In this document: piece by piece, positions 1 to 5,721 of the stretch | How the letters are laid out: each line of letters begins with the position of its first letter | Position numbering within the stretch: the stretch's first letter is position 1 | Source of the DNA: Candidatus Kariarchaeota archaeon | Lineage (GTDB): Archaea > Asgardarchaeota > Heimdallarchaeia > Heimdallarchaeales > Kariarchaeaceae | Length of the DNA: 7,618 bases | Direction: 5' to 3' | Assembly (NCBI GenBank): GCA_016839545.1 | Contig: JAEOUB010000103.1 | Span: 1 to 7,618 of the forward strand | Program-made: the position numbers and the translations under genes | Notes under the pieces: model-generated | The model's input: only the letters and a program-made list of their open reading frames with translations | Databases searched by the model: none | Told to the model about the DNA's origin: nothing

Positions 1-226
1 GTCAGATAGATATCTATCATTCAGTGTGCTTGATCAGGGTGGGGGAATTGCCCCTGAGTCGTATCCAAGAATTTTCCAGCCTTTCTATACCACCAAAATG
101 ACAGGAAAGGGACTTGGACTATCAGTTGTCCATGGAATTCTCAAAGCCCATGAAGGTGGGATAGAGATAGAAAGCGAATTATTCAAGGGTACTCAGATCA
201 CGACCTACTGGCCGTTTGATTACTAA
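1..226 (+). CDS. Sensor histidine kinase, C-terminal fragment (HATPase_c domain)
   Basis: This is the 3' end of a two-component sensor kinase; the frame is open from base 2 and the 5' part lies outside the window. About 74 residues are visible, all from the ATP-binding catalytic domain. Motifs in order are a G1 box (DQGGGI, bases 32-49), an F box (IFQPFYTTK) and a G2 box (GKGLGLSVVHGI), followed by the usual domain ending GGIEIES..KGT.ITTYWP. This subfamily signature (FYTTK, GLGLSVVHGI) is typical of NtrB-like or PAS-containing kinases whose HATPase is the last domain; no receiver domain follows. The family autophosphorylates a histidine located upstream and passes the phosphate to a response regulator. 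Neither the sensor domain nor a partner regulator is visible, so the signal is unknown. A GTG at 26 could act as a start but would cut through the domain. The gene ends 1 base before the convergent transporter gene. Confidence 0.93.
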   Translation, partial: SDRYLSFSVLDQGGGIAPESYPRIFQPFYTTKMTGKGLGLSVVHGILKAHEGGIEIESELFKGTQITTYWPFDY

Positions 227-227
227 T

Positions 228-1166
228 TTACTCTGTTTCGGTATCTACCTGTGACTCAATGAATATTCTGTCAGGGGTGAGAAACTCTACTGCCTCGGAC
301 AACTGCTTTTCCAATGTGTCTATGTCATCAGCCGCACCGGTTTTATCCGCCAATGCCTCTTTGCTGAAGGTGATATCGAGTGCAAGTATCATATCCTTGG
401 GGCCTATAAGCAAGGTCTTCATGGAATTAACGGTTTTGACTGCACCTGATGCGTCCAGCACTTCCACAATTTGACTCTGGATACGGCTTGAGACAGCCTT
501 ACCCACAAGGTATGTTTTGTTCTCACGTGCCAAGAGCAGACCACCGGTCATCAGAACCACACCAATTGCAATAGAAGTGTATCCATCAACAATAGGGTCA
601 GATGTGATATAGGTGATAACTGATCCAATTAAGGCTATGACTAACCCTGCAAGAGCAAGTGAGTCCTCTACAAGGAGTGAGAGAAGAACAGGATCCTGCA
701 TTTCATCCACAGCCTCGATCAGCGACTCATTACCGGTCTCTTCCTGATATACACGTGCTTCATCGACTGCTGTCTTTAATGCAAATGCCTCAAGAACAAT
801 TGCGACAAGAAGGACAAGAATCTGCCAGATGAAGAGCTCAGGCTTGAATGTATGCTCCTCGGGATGTCTTAGGATCTCAAACCCTTCAATCATTGCCAAC
901 GTACCTGATACACCAAATATCAGGATCGCAACAACAAATGCCCAGAAGAACTGGACCTTTTTGTACCCGAATGGATGCTCGAGATCCGGTTCTTTTCCAC
1001 TTCTCTGGATACCCAGAGCGAGAAGAATTTGATTGAATGTGTCAGCGAAACTGTGGTAAGCTTCAGAAATCATTGCAGCTGACCCTGTGAATAGACCGAC
1101 AACTGTCTTGATAACGCCGATTAGGAAATTCACTGTGAGTGCAGCTTTGAGTGATGCTCCTGCCAT
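228..1166 (-). CDS. Cation diffusion facilitator (CDF) transporter, SLC30A9/ZnT9-like
   Basis: This is a membrane transporter that probably exports Zn2+ or another divalent metal by proton antiport, as is known for the CDF family. Residue numbers here count from the upstream TTG at 1181. About six membrane helices are visible, near residues 13-33, 40-58, 77-98, 115-135, 166-190 and 196-217, followed by a cytoplasmic C-terminal domain of about 95 residues. Helix 2 carries the metal-site pattern HSFAD (H43, D47), followed by the loop motif HPFGYKK (69-75). Helix 5 carries an E172-D173 pair rather than the classic HxxxD, as I recall for ZnT9-like members. DPIVDGY (195-201) starts helix 6. I prefer the ATG at 1166 (312 aa) over the TTG at 1181 (317 aa) because a TATA-like element sits just upstream and the TTG adds nothing conserved. 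The gene lies 54 bases downstream of trmY on the same strand and may be transcribed separately. Metal specificity cannot be read from the sequence. Confidence 0.92.
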   Translation of the reverse strand: MAGASLKAALTVNFLIGVIKTVVGLFTGSAAMISEAYHSFADTFNQILLALGIQRSGKEPDLEHPFGYKKVQFFWAFVVAILIFGVSGTLAMIEGFEILRHPEEHTFKPELFIWQILVLLVAIVLEAFALKTAVDEARVYQEETGNESLIEAVDEMQDPVLLSLLVEDSLALAGLVIALIGSVITYITSDPIVDGYTSIAIGVVLMTGGLLLARENKTYLVGKAVSSRIQSQIVEVLDASGAVKTVNSMKTLLIGPKDMILALDITFSKEALADKTGAADDIDTLEKQLSEAVEFLTPDRIFIESQVDTETE

Positions 1167-1194
1167 ATGACTCAAGCTCAACCCTCAAACCCTG

Positions 1195-1206
1195 AAATAA
1201 ATATCT
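1195..1206 (-). promoter_or_regulatory. Candidate TATA box for the CDF transporter gene
   Basis: Read on the minus strand this is AGATATTTATTT, an AT-rich element centred about 34 bases upstream of the ATG at 1166. Archaeal initiation about 25 bases downstream would give a transcript with a leader of under 10 bases. This supports the ATG start and separate expression from trmY. No polypyrimidine terminator is obvious between trmY and this element, so read-through is also possible. Confidence 0.4.
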
Positions 1207-1220
1207 TTGTAACCTGTATC

Positions 1221-1727
1221 TCATAATTGCAAACTCATCTGACGTGTATAGATAATGGCATGAGAGGCGAGAAGGGAACGTTCTCCCAAAGAGATGATAC
1301 TGTCAGGAGAGATTGCCCTGAGGTCATCCGGGGTTAGATCCTGCTGGGCTCCGAGAATGACTGTACCCTCAAGTTTTTGAAATGAAGCCCCACCCTCGGA
1401 CAGCAATGCAAACGGTCTGGGAAGATCTGCTACAAGCTGTGCCAAGGTACCCTCTGTGAAGTATTCACCCCAGTTGTTCTTGATATGAGCCGCGAGACTG
1501 ACCTCATCATGACTCTCATCGACATCATTGTAATGGAGCTTCATCCAACCCTGTGGTTCTGAACCCTTGAGATGACAGTAAATGGTGTGACCCTGATCGG
1601 ACGCCAGTTGACGGGTTGCTGCCAGGATGGTTCTGAAGATGATGTCGATCCGTCCATGTCCCTCAAGATCCTTGAGAGAATACGCTGAATGAGCCTTTGC
1701 CCGTTGTGAGATGACTAGGAAAATCAT
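1221..1727 (-). CDS. trmY: tRNA (pseudouridine-54 N1)-methyltransferase (SPOUT, COG1901/DUF358)
   Basis: This is predicted to methylate N1 of pseudouridine 54 in the T-loop of archaeal tRNA with S-adenosylmethionine, acting after Pus10 makes the pseudouridine. The protein has 168 residues, a normal length for the family. Family landmarks are the N-terminal YSLKDLEGHGRIDIIFR (residues 16-32), a middle D-E-V-S-L-A-A helix (74-80), VILGAQQDLTPDD (123-135) and the C-terminal knot segment SIISLGERSLLASHAIIY (143-160), where SPOUT enzymes bind SAM. I chose the ATG at 1725-1727 because it overlaps the upstream stop codon as ATGA, a classic coupling arrangement. The ATG five codons earlier (1742) is possible but adds non-conserved residues. 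Position 157 is alanine, where I recall a conserved cysteine in characterised TrmY proteins. The gene is downstream of, and probably co-translated with, the sugar nucleotidyltransferase-like gene, with no clear functional link between them. Confidence 0.9.
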   Translation of the reverse strand: MIFLVISQRAKAHSAYSLKDLEGHGRIDIIFRTILAATRQLASDQGHTIYCHLKGSEPQGWMKLHYNDVDESHDEVSLAAHIKNNWGEYFTEGTLAQLVADLPRPFALLSEGGASFQKLEGTVILGAQQDLTPDDLRAISPDSIISLGERSLLASHAIIYTRQMSLQL

Positions 1728-2935
1728 GCGGATGAAACCCATCCTGAGACAATCTGATGGGGTTGGATGACGACATATGCATCAACTATGGTTCCGGGTT
1801 GTAGCGAGGTATGAACACCGATATGGGAACAGGGTCCAATCACTGCACCGAACTTGTCCAGTGGTACCTTGAAGTCTTTTCCATCTATCTTGACATAGAT
1901 TGGTGAGGGTGGTGAGTTGGTGTTGATCGTGATTGCCCCGGAGTGCATTGTAGATTCTCGACCCACAATAGATGCTCCAACATAAGAGAGCCGGGCGATG
2001 CTTGCCTTCTCCATCACAACGGAGGACCTGATCTCAACTCCCATACCAATTTTTGCCTCATCATAAATTGCAGAGAAATCACGGATCAGTGAATTATTAC
2101 CGATAAAAGCTTTTTTGCCCACATAGACTGGACCTTTGAGGACAGTTCCATTGAGGATCTCGGCACCTGATTCGATAAATACAGGTCCTATTATCTCCAC
2201 ATTTGCACCGATCTTGACATCTGCTGCAATTCTGCTGTATTCCAGTTTCTCAAGCATATAGTTCGTGGCTCTAAGCACATCCCATGGCCGTCCTACATCT
2301 ATCCAGGTCTCATTCCAGATACCTCCAGCCACCTCGCCACCATCGGCAATAAAGCGATTGAAACACTCATTGAAACTGAATCCCTGGCTCAGATAGTTGA
2401 AGATCTTGCCCGTCAGCAGAAATGTTCCGGCCACAACATAGTTGGAGCTATCCTCGTCAGGACTGGTGATAATACTGTCCACCAGACCGTTAGCATCAAG
2501 CGTCACCTGTCCAAAGTCTTGAGTCTCAGATTGCAGTGCAACTGCCAGTGCCCACTCAGCACCGGTATTATCTGCTGCATTGAGTGTCCGTGTCACCAAT
2601 TTGGGGTTGGTCACGATATCTGAATGAGTGAGAATAAACTGATCGTCCTCTGAAAATTGAGACTGCACAGACCGGATTGCAGCATCCAGCCCCTCTTCTT
2701 TCTGCTGGACATACCTGAGATCCAGCGATTCATTGGCTGCATTGGCATAGGAACGGATCTCAGTGTCTCCCTCCGGAATAACAATGATGATATCCCTGAT
2801 ACCACTATGGACTAACCGATCAATGGCAAATTGGATCAATGGCCTGTCAAGGATCCTGATCATAGGCTTCGACACATTCTCAGTCAGAGGTTTCAATGCC
2901 TCTCCGGGACCTGCTGCAAGGATGACACCCTTCAT
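1724..2935 (-). CDS. GlmU-like sugar-1-phosphate nucleotidyltransferase/hexapeptide-repeat protein, atypical active-site motifs
   Basis: This 403-residue protein has the two-domain build of archaeal bifunctional sugar-1-phosphate nucleotidyltransferase/acetyltransferases. Residues 1-230 form a Rossmann-like NTP-transferase domain: LAAGPGEALKPLT (6-18), VSKPM (21-25, K23), the metal-site aspartate in THSDI (D106) and WIDVGRP (211-217, D213). Residues 235-400 form a left-handed beta-helix with hexapeptide-type repeats (VKIGANVEI, AEILNGTVL, YVGKKAFIG, LSYVGASIVG, FGAVIG). Two signature residues look changed. The family pattern GxGTRLxPLT has A13 where arginine is expected. The residue before LSYVG is R315, where GlmU-like acetyltransferases carry the catalytic histidine. 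It may therefore be a regulatory paralogue or have altered chemistry. The ATG at 2935 is favoured because the domain starts there and GTGATCA lies 5 bases upstream. In-frame ATGs at 3019 and 3148 would add 28 and 71 non-family residues. It is the first gene of a unit with trmY. Confidence 0.85.
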   Translation of the reverse strand: MKGVILAAGPGEALKPLTENVSKPMIRILDRPLIQFAIDRLVHSGIRDIIIVIPEGDTEIRSYANAANESLDLRYVQQKEEGLDAAIRSVQSQFSEDDQFILTHSDIVTNPKLVTRTLNAADNTGAEWALAVALQSETQDFGQVTLDANGLVDSIITSPDEDSSNYVVAGTFLLTGKIFNYLSQGFSFNECFNRFIADGGEVAGGIWNETWIDVGRPWDVLRATNYMLEKLEYSRIAADVKIGANVEIIGPVFIESGAEILNGTVLKGPVYVGKKAFIGNNSLIRDFSAIYDEAKIGMGVEIRSSVVMEKASIARLSYVGASIVGRESTMHSGAITINTNSPPSPIYVKIDGKDFKVPLDKFGAVIGPCSHIGVHTSLQPGTIVDAYVVIQPHQIVSGWVSSA

Positions 2936-2940
2936 AACTA

Positions 2941-2947
2941 TGATCAC
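2941..2947 (-). promoter_or_regulatory. Shine-Dalgarno site of the nucleotidyltransferase-like gene
   Basis: On the minus strand this is GTGATCA, 5 bases before the ATG at 2935. It matches the GGTGATC part of the complement of the archaeal 16S rRNA 3' end (GGATCACCTCC). It decides in favour of the start at 2935 over the in-frame ATGs further upstream. Confidence 0.6.
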
Positions 2948-2980
2948 ATAGCCCTCGGGGTTTAAGAAGGTAGACAATTC

Positions 2981-2998
2981 TTCCTGAATTCTCAGGAA
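2981..2998. repeat. Perfect inverted repeat in the divergent intergenic region
   Basis: The sequence is TTCCTGA-ATTC-TCAGGAA, with 7-base perfect arms and a 4-base spacer. It lies about 46 bases upstream of the nucleotidyltransferase-like ATG, inside its probable 5' leader. It could be a small RNA hairpin or an operator dyad. It does not cover the Shine-Dalgarno site. Confidence 0.55.
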
Positions 2999-3032
2999 AT
3001 CACAGATCAAATTCACCATACTCACCACTAAT

Positions 3033-3045
3033 CCTCTCAGAGAGG
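3033..3045. repeat. Palindrome CCTCTC-A-GAGAGG, possible operator
   Basis: This has 6-base perfect arms around one central base. It sits between the candidate shared TATA element (3053-3060) and the position where minus-strand transcription would start (about 3028). A bound repressor there would interfere with the nucleotidyltransferase/trmY promoter. The function is inferred from position only. Confidence 0.4.
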
Positions 3046-3052
3046 GGTGGAA

Positions 3053-3060
3053 CTTAAAAA
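3053..3060. promoter_or_regulatory. Candidate bidirectional TATA element between divergent genes
   Basis: The plus strand reads CTTAAAAA here and the minus strand TTTTTAAG. On the plus strand it is centred about 30 bases upstream of the acyltransferase ATG at 3087, which suggests a nearly leaderless transcript. On the minus strand it would start a transcript near 3028, leaving a leader of about 90 bases for the nucleotidyltransferase-like gene. It is the only good TATA-like stretch I see in the 151 bases between the two ATGs. Confidence 0.4.
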
Positions 3061-3086
3061 CCAATATGGGTCGAGGGCTTTGGATT

Positions 3087-4496
3087 ATGGCAAAACGACT
3101 TCTCTTCCTCGACTTCCTCCGTGGCATTGCCATGATGATCTTGATCATTGTACATGTGCTCGTTCACGGCGTATGGTTCTATCCCGAGATCGCCTTAGCT
3201 TTGGTGCCGGGGTGGGTTTTGATAGTACTCGGTCCACTGGTCATATTTGCCACTTGGGCTGGAATTTTTGCCATTGTTTCGGGTTTGGCCTCAGTCTACA
3301 ATCTTCACGATCAGGTTATTATCAGGGGGAAACCGTTCTGGCAGGCTGCCAAGGTTCGTCTGTTCAATTCCTCGATGGTGCTGGTGGGTCATCTGATCTA
3401 TGTGACGCTGACTGCACACCGTCGAAATATTCCCTATCCAGGTGTGATTGACCAGGAGGAGATCCATACTATTATCACGGGTTCTGCTGAGAATCTGACT
3501 TTCTACTGGCCTCCTGACTGGATGTTCTTCTTCTTCGCCGATGCCATCGGGATGATTGCAATGAGCGGTTTCATCTCCGTATTTGTGATCTGGATTGCCT
3601 GGAAAATAAATGGCAAGGATAACCATAATCGCAATTACAAGATGATTCTTGCGGTATCACTCGTATGGCTTGCAGTATCCATCCCCGTGTGGAACTGGGG
3701 GTATCTGATTATCATTGATCTTCTCAAGAATGGCTCATTTGGGGCCTTGGTGCTTGCAAAGTTGATGTCCTTCTTCTTCGGTGCCTTCCAGCCCATGTTC
3801 CCACTGGCAGGATTTACCATGATGGGAGTGGTGGTTGGACTGCTGCTGGCAGAGAATTTCAGGTCTTTACAGGATCCAGAGTATACTACTGAAGTACCTG
3901 ATGTCAGGCAGTTCATCAAGAGATGGGCAGGTATCTTCTTTCTCCTTTTCATCTTCTTCCTGGTGATTGATCTGACAGTAAATGGAAAGGCTCCCTTGGA
4001 AATCTTTGAGTACAAGGTCATTCCCTATACGCTCTTCACCTTCAACATGTCGATGATGCTGCTTTCCATCCTGGCACTGCTCAACTGGTTTGAGTACAAG
4101 AGCTATGACCAGCGGGTGGCAATTGCCAAGAGAACGGTATTTGTCCGCAGATTCGGGCTGGTATCTCTCACCATCTACCTGACAGAATCTGTGGTCAACG
4201 GGTTCTTCTCATCTGTGTTCCATCTCATATTCGATGACCCATCAACACCTGATTTCCAGGAATTGATGCTCAATGGCTTTGGCATCACACTCTATGTCAT
4301 TGTTGTATTTGGACTCTGGCTGGTCTTCCTTTCCCTCTGGGAGCAATCAGGATTCAAGTATGGTGCTGAGTACTGGATTGTTCGGATTGGGAATTCCTTC
4401 CGAGAATCCAAGTCTATCCGGCTTGATCTTGCTACTGTGTTGCATAATCCCATTCCCGAGAGAGAGAAGGAATGGGATCTTGCTCATGCTGACTGA
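3087..4496 (+). CDS. Polytopic membrane acyltransferase-like protein (DUF1624/DUF418, YeiB/HGSNAT-related)
   Basis: This integral membrane protein of 469 residues has roughly ten hydrophobic segments. The N-terminus FLDFLRGIAMMILIIVH (residues 7-23) is the DxxRG entry motif of the transmembrane acyltransferase clan, which includes heparan-alpha-glucosaminide N-acetyltransferase and YeiB. H23 and H27 are candidate functional histidines. GPLVIFATWAGIFAIVSG (49-66) resembles the second-helix region of these proteins. The C-terminal part, RRFGLVSLTIYLTESVV (354-370) and GFKYGAEYW (422-430), is DUF418-like. Known relatives move acyl groups from acyl-CoA to sugars or other acceptors across or at the membrane; the substrate here is unknown. 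The ATG at 3087 is preferred over 3066 because the family motif starts there, a GAGGG lies 9 bases upstream (3073-3077), and the TATA element at 3053-3060 would leave 3066 upstream of the transcript. It is transcribed divergently from the sugar nucleotidyltransferase-like gene, which hints at a shared glycan role. Confidence 0.78.
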   Translation: MAKRLLFLDFLRGIAMMILIIVHVLVHGVWFYPEIALALVPGWVLIVLGPLVIFATWAGIFAIVSGLASVYNLHDQVIIRGKPFWQAAKVRLFNSSMVLVGHLIYVTLTAHRRNIPYPGVIDQEEIHTIITGSAENLTFYWPPDWMFFFFADAIGMIAMSGFISVFVIWIAWKINGKDNHNRNYKMILAVSLVWLAVSIPVWNWGYLIIIDLLKNGSFGALVLAKLMSFFFGAFQPMFPLAGFTMMGVVVGLLLAENFRSLQDPEYTTEVPDVRQFIKRWAGIFFLLFIFFLVIDLTVNGKAPLEIFEYKVIPYTLFTFNMSMMLLSILALLNWFEYKSYDQRVAIAKRTVFVRRFGLVSLTIYLTESVVNGFFSSVFHLIFDDPSTPDFQELMLNGFGITLYVIVVFGLWLVFLSLWEQSGFKYGAEYWIVRIGNSFRESKSIRLDLATVLHNPIPEREKEWDLAHAD

Positions 4497-4504
4497 CCCC
4501 TCTC

Positions 4505-5407
4505 CTAAATCCTCCTGAGCTCCCGCTCTTTTGCTTCAGGATCGGCAAATTCAGACATCAGGTCATCTGCCGACCAGTCCTCTATGTCACCTGCAATTGC
4601 CTGAAAGACATTGTCAGGTTCATACCCCAGCCGGTATCGTCGTGCAAAGTGTTCAAGTATTGAATCAATATCCTTCTTCAGTACAGGAAGAGCATCTCGT
4701 TTGCGTATCCGCTCGCCAGTGTCAAATCGTGGATGCCATTGCTGACTCTGCAGAAAATCGATGACAACTGGTTGCCCCTCATGAAACACAATATTGTGCT
4801 CAGAAAAATCTCCATGTACTAATCGTGCAGAGTTGAACATGATATCCAGCTGATCCAGGATCTCGTCAAGCATCTCGATGACAAACTGCTTTCCACCAGG
4901 AAATCTCTTGAGGTTCACATCTCGCAACAGTGGTGCGGGGCCATACTCATCTCCGAGGAGCTCCATAGTATAGGCAAACTCCTGGAGCTCTCCAGGTTTG
5001 GGCACCCTTGCTCCTCCCTTGTAACTGACTTCTATGTTGTTATACTCCCTCCTGCATAGAGCTGAGGCAATTCCCAGCTTGGCAGTATCGCTCAATTTGG
5101 ACCGGGCATGCAAGGAGTTGAAATTGTGACTGGTGGTGTGGATGCGGAAGAACTTGACTGCTGCCAGGTCCCCTTGCCTGTCCTTGATCCAGTACACATT
5201 AGCTTCCTTTCCCTGGCCAATAAGTCCAAGAAACTCCGTTGCAATGCCATCCTCAATCAGCATATCCTTGATTTCATCCGTAGTGAAATCCCTGAGGTGT
5301 TCTAAGGTCTCCTCGTGAGACTCGTATCGTTCGTCAGGATCAGTATACTTTGATCCACGTTTACGCCGGTTATTGGCGCGTAGTTGACTGTAAATTCTCT
5401 TTTCCAT
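4505..5407 (-). CDS. rio1: RIO-family (RIO1-like) atypical serine kinase/ATPase
   Basis: This 300-residue protein is predicted to be a RIO kinase, a conserved archaeal/eukaryotic ATPase-kinase that acts in late small-ribosomal-subunit maturation. The first 60 residues are basic then acidic and helical. The kinase core follows: P-loop GQGKEANVYW (64-73), the ATP-binding lysine in AVKFFRI (K85), the RREYNN helix glutamate (E121), hinge-region YTMELLGDEYGPAPLL (146-161), the catalytic loop HGDFSEHN (198-205, D200 and N205) and the metal-binding IDFLQSQ (D217). All key residues are present, so it should be active. GKEANVY is RIO1-like, while IDFLQ is closer to RIO2; no clear RIO2 winged-helix N-terminus is seen, so RIO1-like is preferred. 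The start is the ATG at 5405-5407, with GGAG 10 bases upstream. The TTG at 5449 is unlikely. It converges with the acyltransferase gene, 8 bases apart, and is divergent from the agmatinase gene. Confidence 0.92.
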   Translation of the reverse strand: MEKRIYSQLRANNRRKRGSKYTDPDERYESHEETLEHLRDFTTDEIKDMLIEDGIATEFLGLIGQGKEANVYWIKDRQGDLAAVKFFRIHTTSHNFNSLHARSKLSDTAKLGIASALCRREYNNIEVSYKGGARVPKPGELQEFAYTMELLGDEYGPAPLLRDVNLKRFPGGKQFVIEMLDEILDQLDIMFNSARLVHGDFSEHNIVFHEGQPVVIDFLQSQQWHPRFDTGERIRKRDALPVLKKDIDSILEHFARRYRLGYEPDNVFQAIAGDIEDWSADDLMSEFADPEAKERELRRI

Positions 5408-5415
5408 TGTGAGGT

Positions 5416-5431
5416 AACTCCTTTGGGAGTT
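5416..5431 (-). promoter_or_regulatory. Hairpin covering the probable ribosome binding site of the RIO kinase gene
   Basis: On the minus strand the mRNA would read AACUCC-CAAA-GGAGUU, a perfect 6-base-pair stem with a 4-base loop. The 3' arm contains GGAG, the only good Shine-Dalgarno match, 10 bases before the ATG. When folded it would hide the ribosome binding site, so it may tune translation. This is inference from sequence only. Confidence 0.45.
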
Positions 5432-5503
5432 GGTTAGGTCGTGTGGCAAGCCTCACATCTCATGTCATAGGAAGATCGGTTTCTCTTGGTATTTCTCAGG
5501 ATA

Positions 5504-5528
5504 AGGATCTTAAATTCTAGGATCTAGA
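5504..5528. repeat. Overlapping direct and inverted repeats (AGGATCT x2; TCTAG-GAT-CTAGA)
   Basis: AGGATCT occurs at 5504-5510 and again at 5519-5525, 15 bases apart. The second copy lies within TCTAG-GAT-CTAGA (5516-5528), a dyad with 5-base perfect arms. This could be a regulator binding site near a RIO promoter candidate. Function is unproven. Confidence 0.4.
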
Positions 5529-5541
5529 GGTGTGATTGTAT

Positions 5542-5612
5542 AGGATAGAAAGTTTACAACTTCTCGCTTCATACTTACTGTGCACCTCCGGTAATTAGTA
5601 TAGAAAGTACAC
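5542..5612. repeat. Direct repeat AGnATAGAAAGTnnAC, two copies
   Basis: The copies are at 5542-5557 (AGGATAGAAAGTTTAC) and 5597-5612 (AGTATAGAAAGTACAC). They match at 13 of 16 positions, with a shared core ATAGAAAGT, and start 55 bases apart. The second copy directly abuts the TATA-like stretch at 5613-5624. This arrangement is what a duplicated operator or activator site would look like, but no regulator is identified. Confidence 0.5.
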
Positions 5613-5641
5613 CTATTTATACATTTCTAGCTATTTCGACC

Positions 5642-5670
5642 TCTCAATCAAATTCAATAGCTTCTCAATC
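5642..5670. repeat. Helically phased TCAAT repeats upstream of the agmatinase gene
   Basis: TCAAT occurs at 5644, 5654 and 5665, so the copies are 10 and 11 bases apart, about one DNA turn. The outer two sit in identical TCTCAATC octamers (5642-5649 and 5663-5670), 21 bases apart. Same-face spacing suggests a protein-binding array; the region is short and chance is possible. Confidence 0.4.
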
Positions 5671-5721
5671 CTCCATGATTCACACACACAGCTTAATGTA
5701 TCTGCTCTAGGATTGAAATCT

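Larger units (their letters stand above)
5408..5721. other. AT-rich divergent intergenic region between the RIO kinase and agmatinase genes
   Basis: This region holds no convincing coding frame and no tRNA or other recognisable RNA gene. It carries the control regions of two divergent genes. A strong TATA-like stretch, CTATTTATACAT (5613-5624), can be read either way: on the minus strand it is preceded by AGAAA, like a BRE purine tract, which would start a RIO transcript near 5592. A second minus-strand candidate, AGAATTTAAGAT (5507-5518), would start near 5488. On the plus strand, CTTAATGTAT (5692-5701) lies about 25 bases before the agmatinase ATG and could give a leaderless transcript. Several short repeats lie between these elements. 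Confidence 0.6.

Noticed and set aside
2936..3148. In-frame N-terminal extension of the nucleotidyltransferase-like gene (ATG at 3148 or 3019)
   Set aside because: The extra residues are not part of the family fold, the longest version would overlap the start of the divergent gene, and the ATG at 2935 has its own Shine-Dalgarno site.
3291..3626. Open frame of 111 codons on the minus strand inside the acyltransferase gene
   Set aside because: Same reason: antisense shadow with no recognisable domain.
3635..4021. Open frame of 128 codons on the minus strand inside the acyltransferase gene
   Set aside because: It is a mirror of hydrophobic helix codons; the plus-strand protein has clear family motifs throughout.
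5408..5449. Longer RIO kinase start at the TTG at 5449
   Set aside because: The TTG start would run through the hairpin and Shine-Dalgarno site and add 14 residues not typical of the family.
5408..5721. Small RNA or C/D box RNA in the divergent intergenic region
   Set aside because: I find no paired C (TGATGA) and D (CTGA) boxes or long stable stem in suitable spacing.
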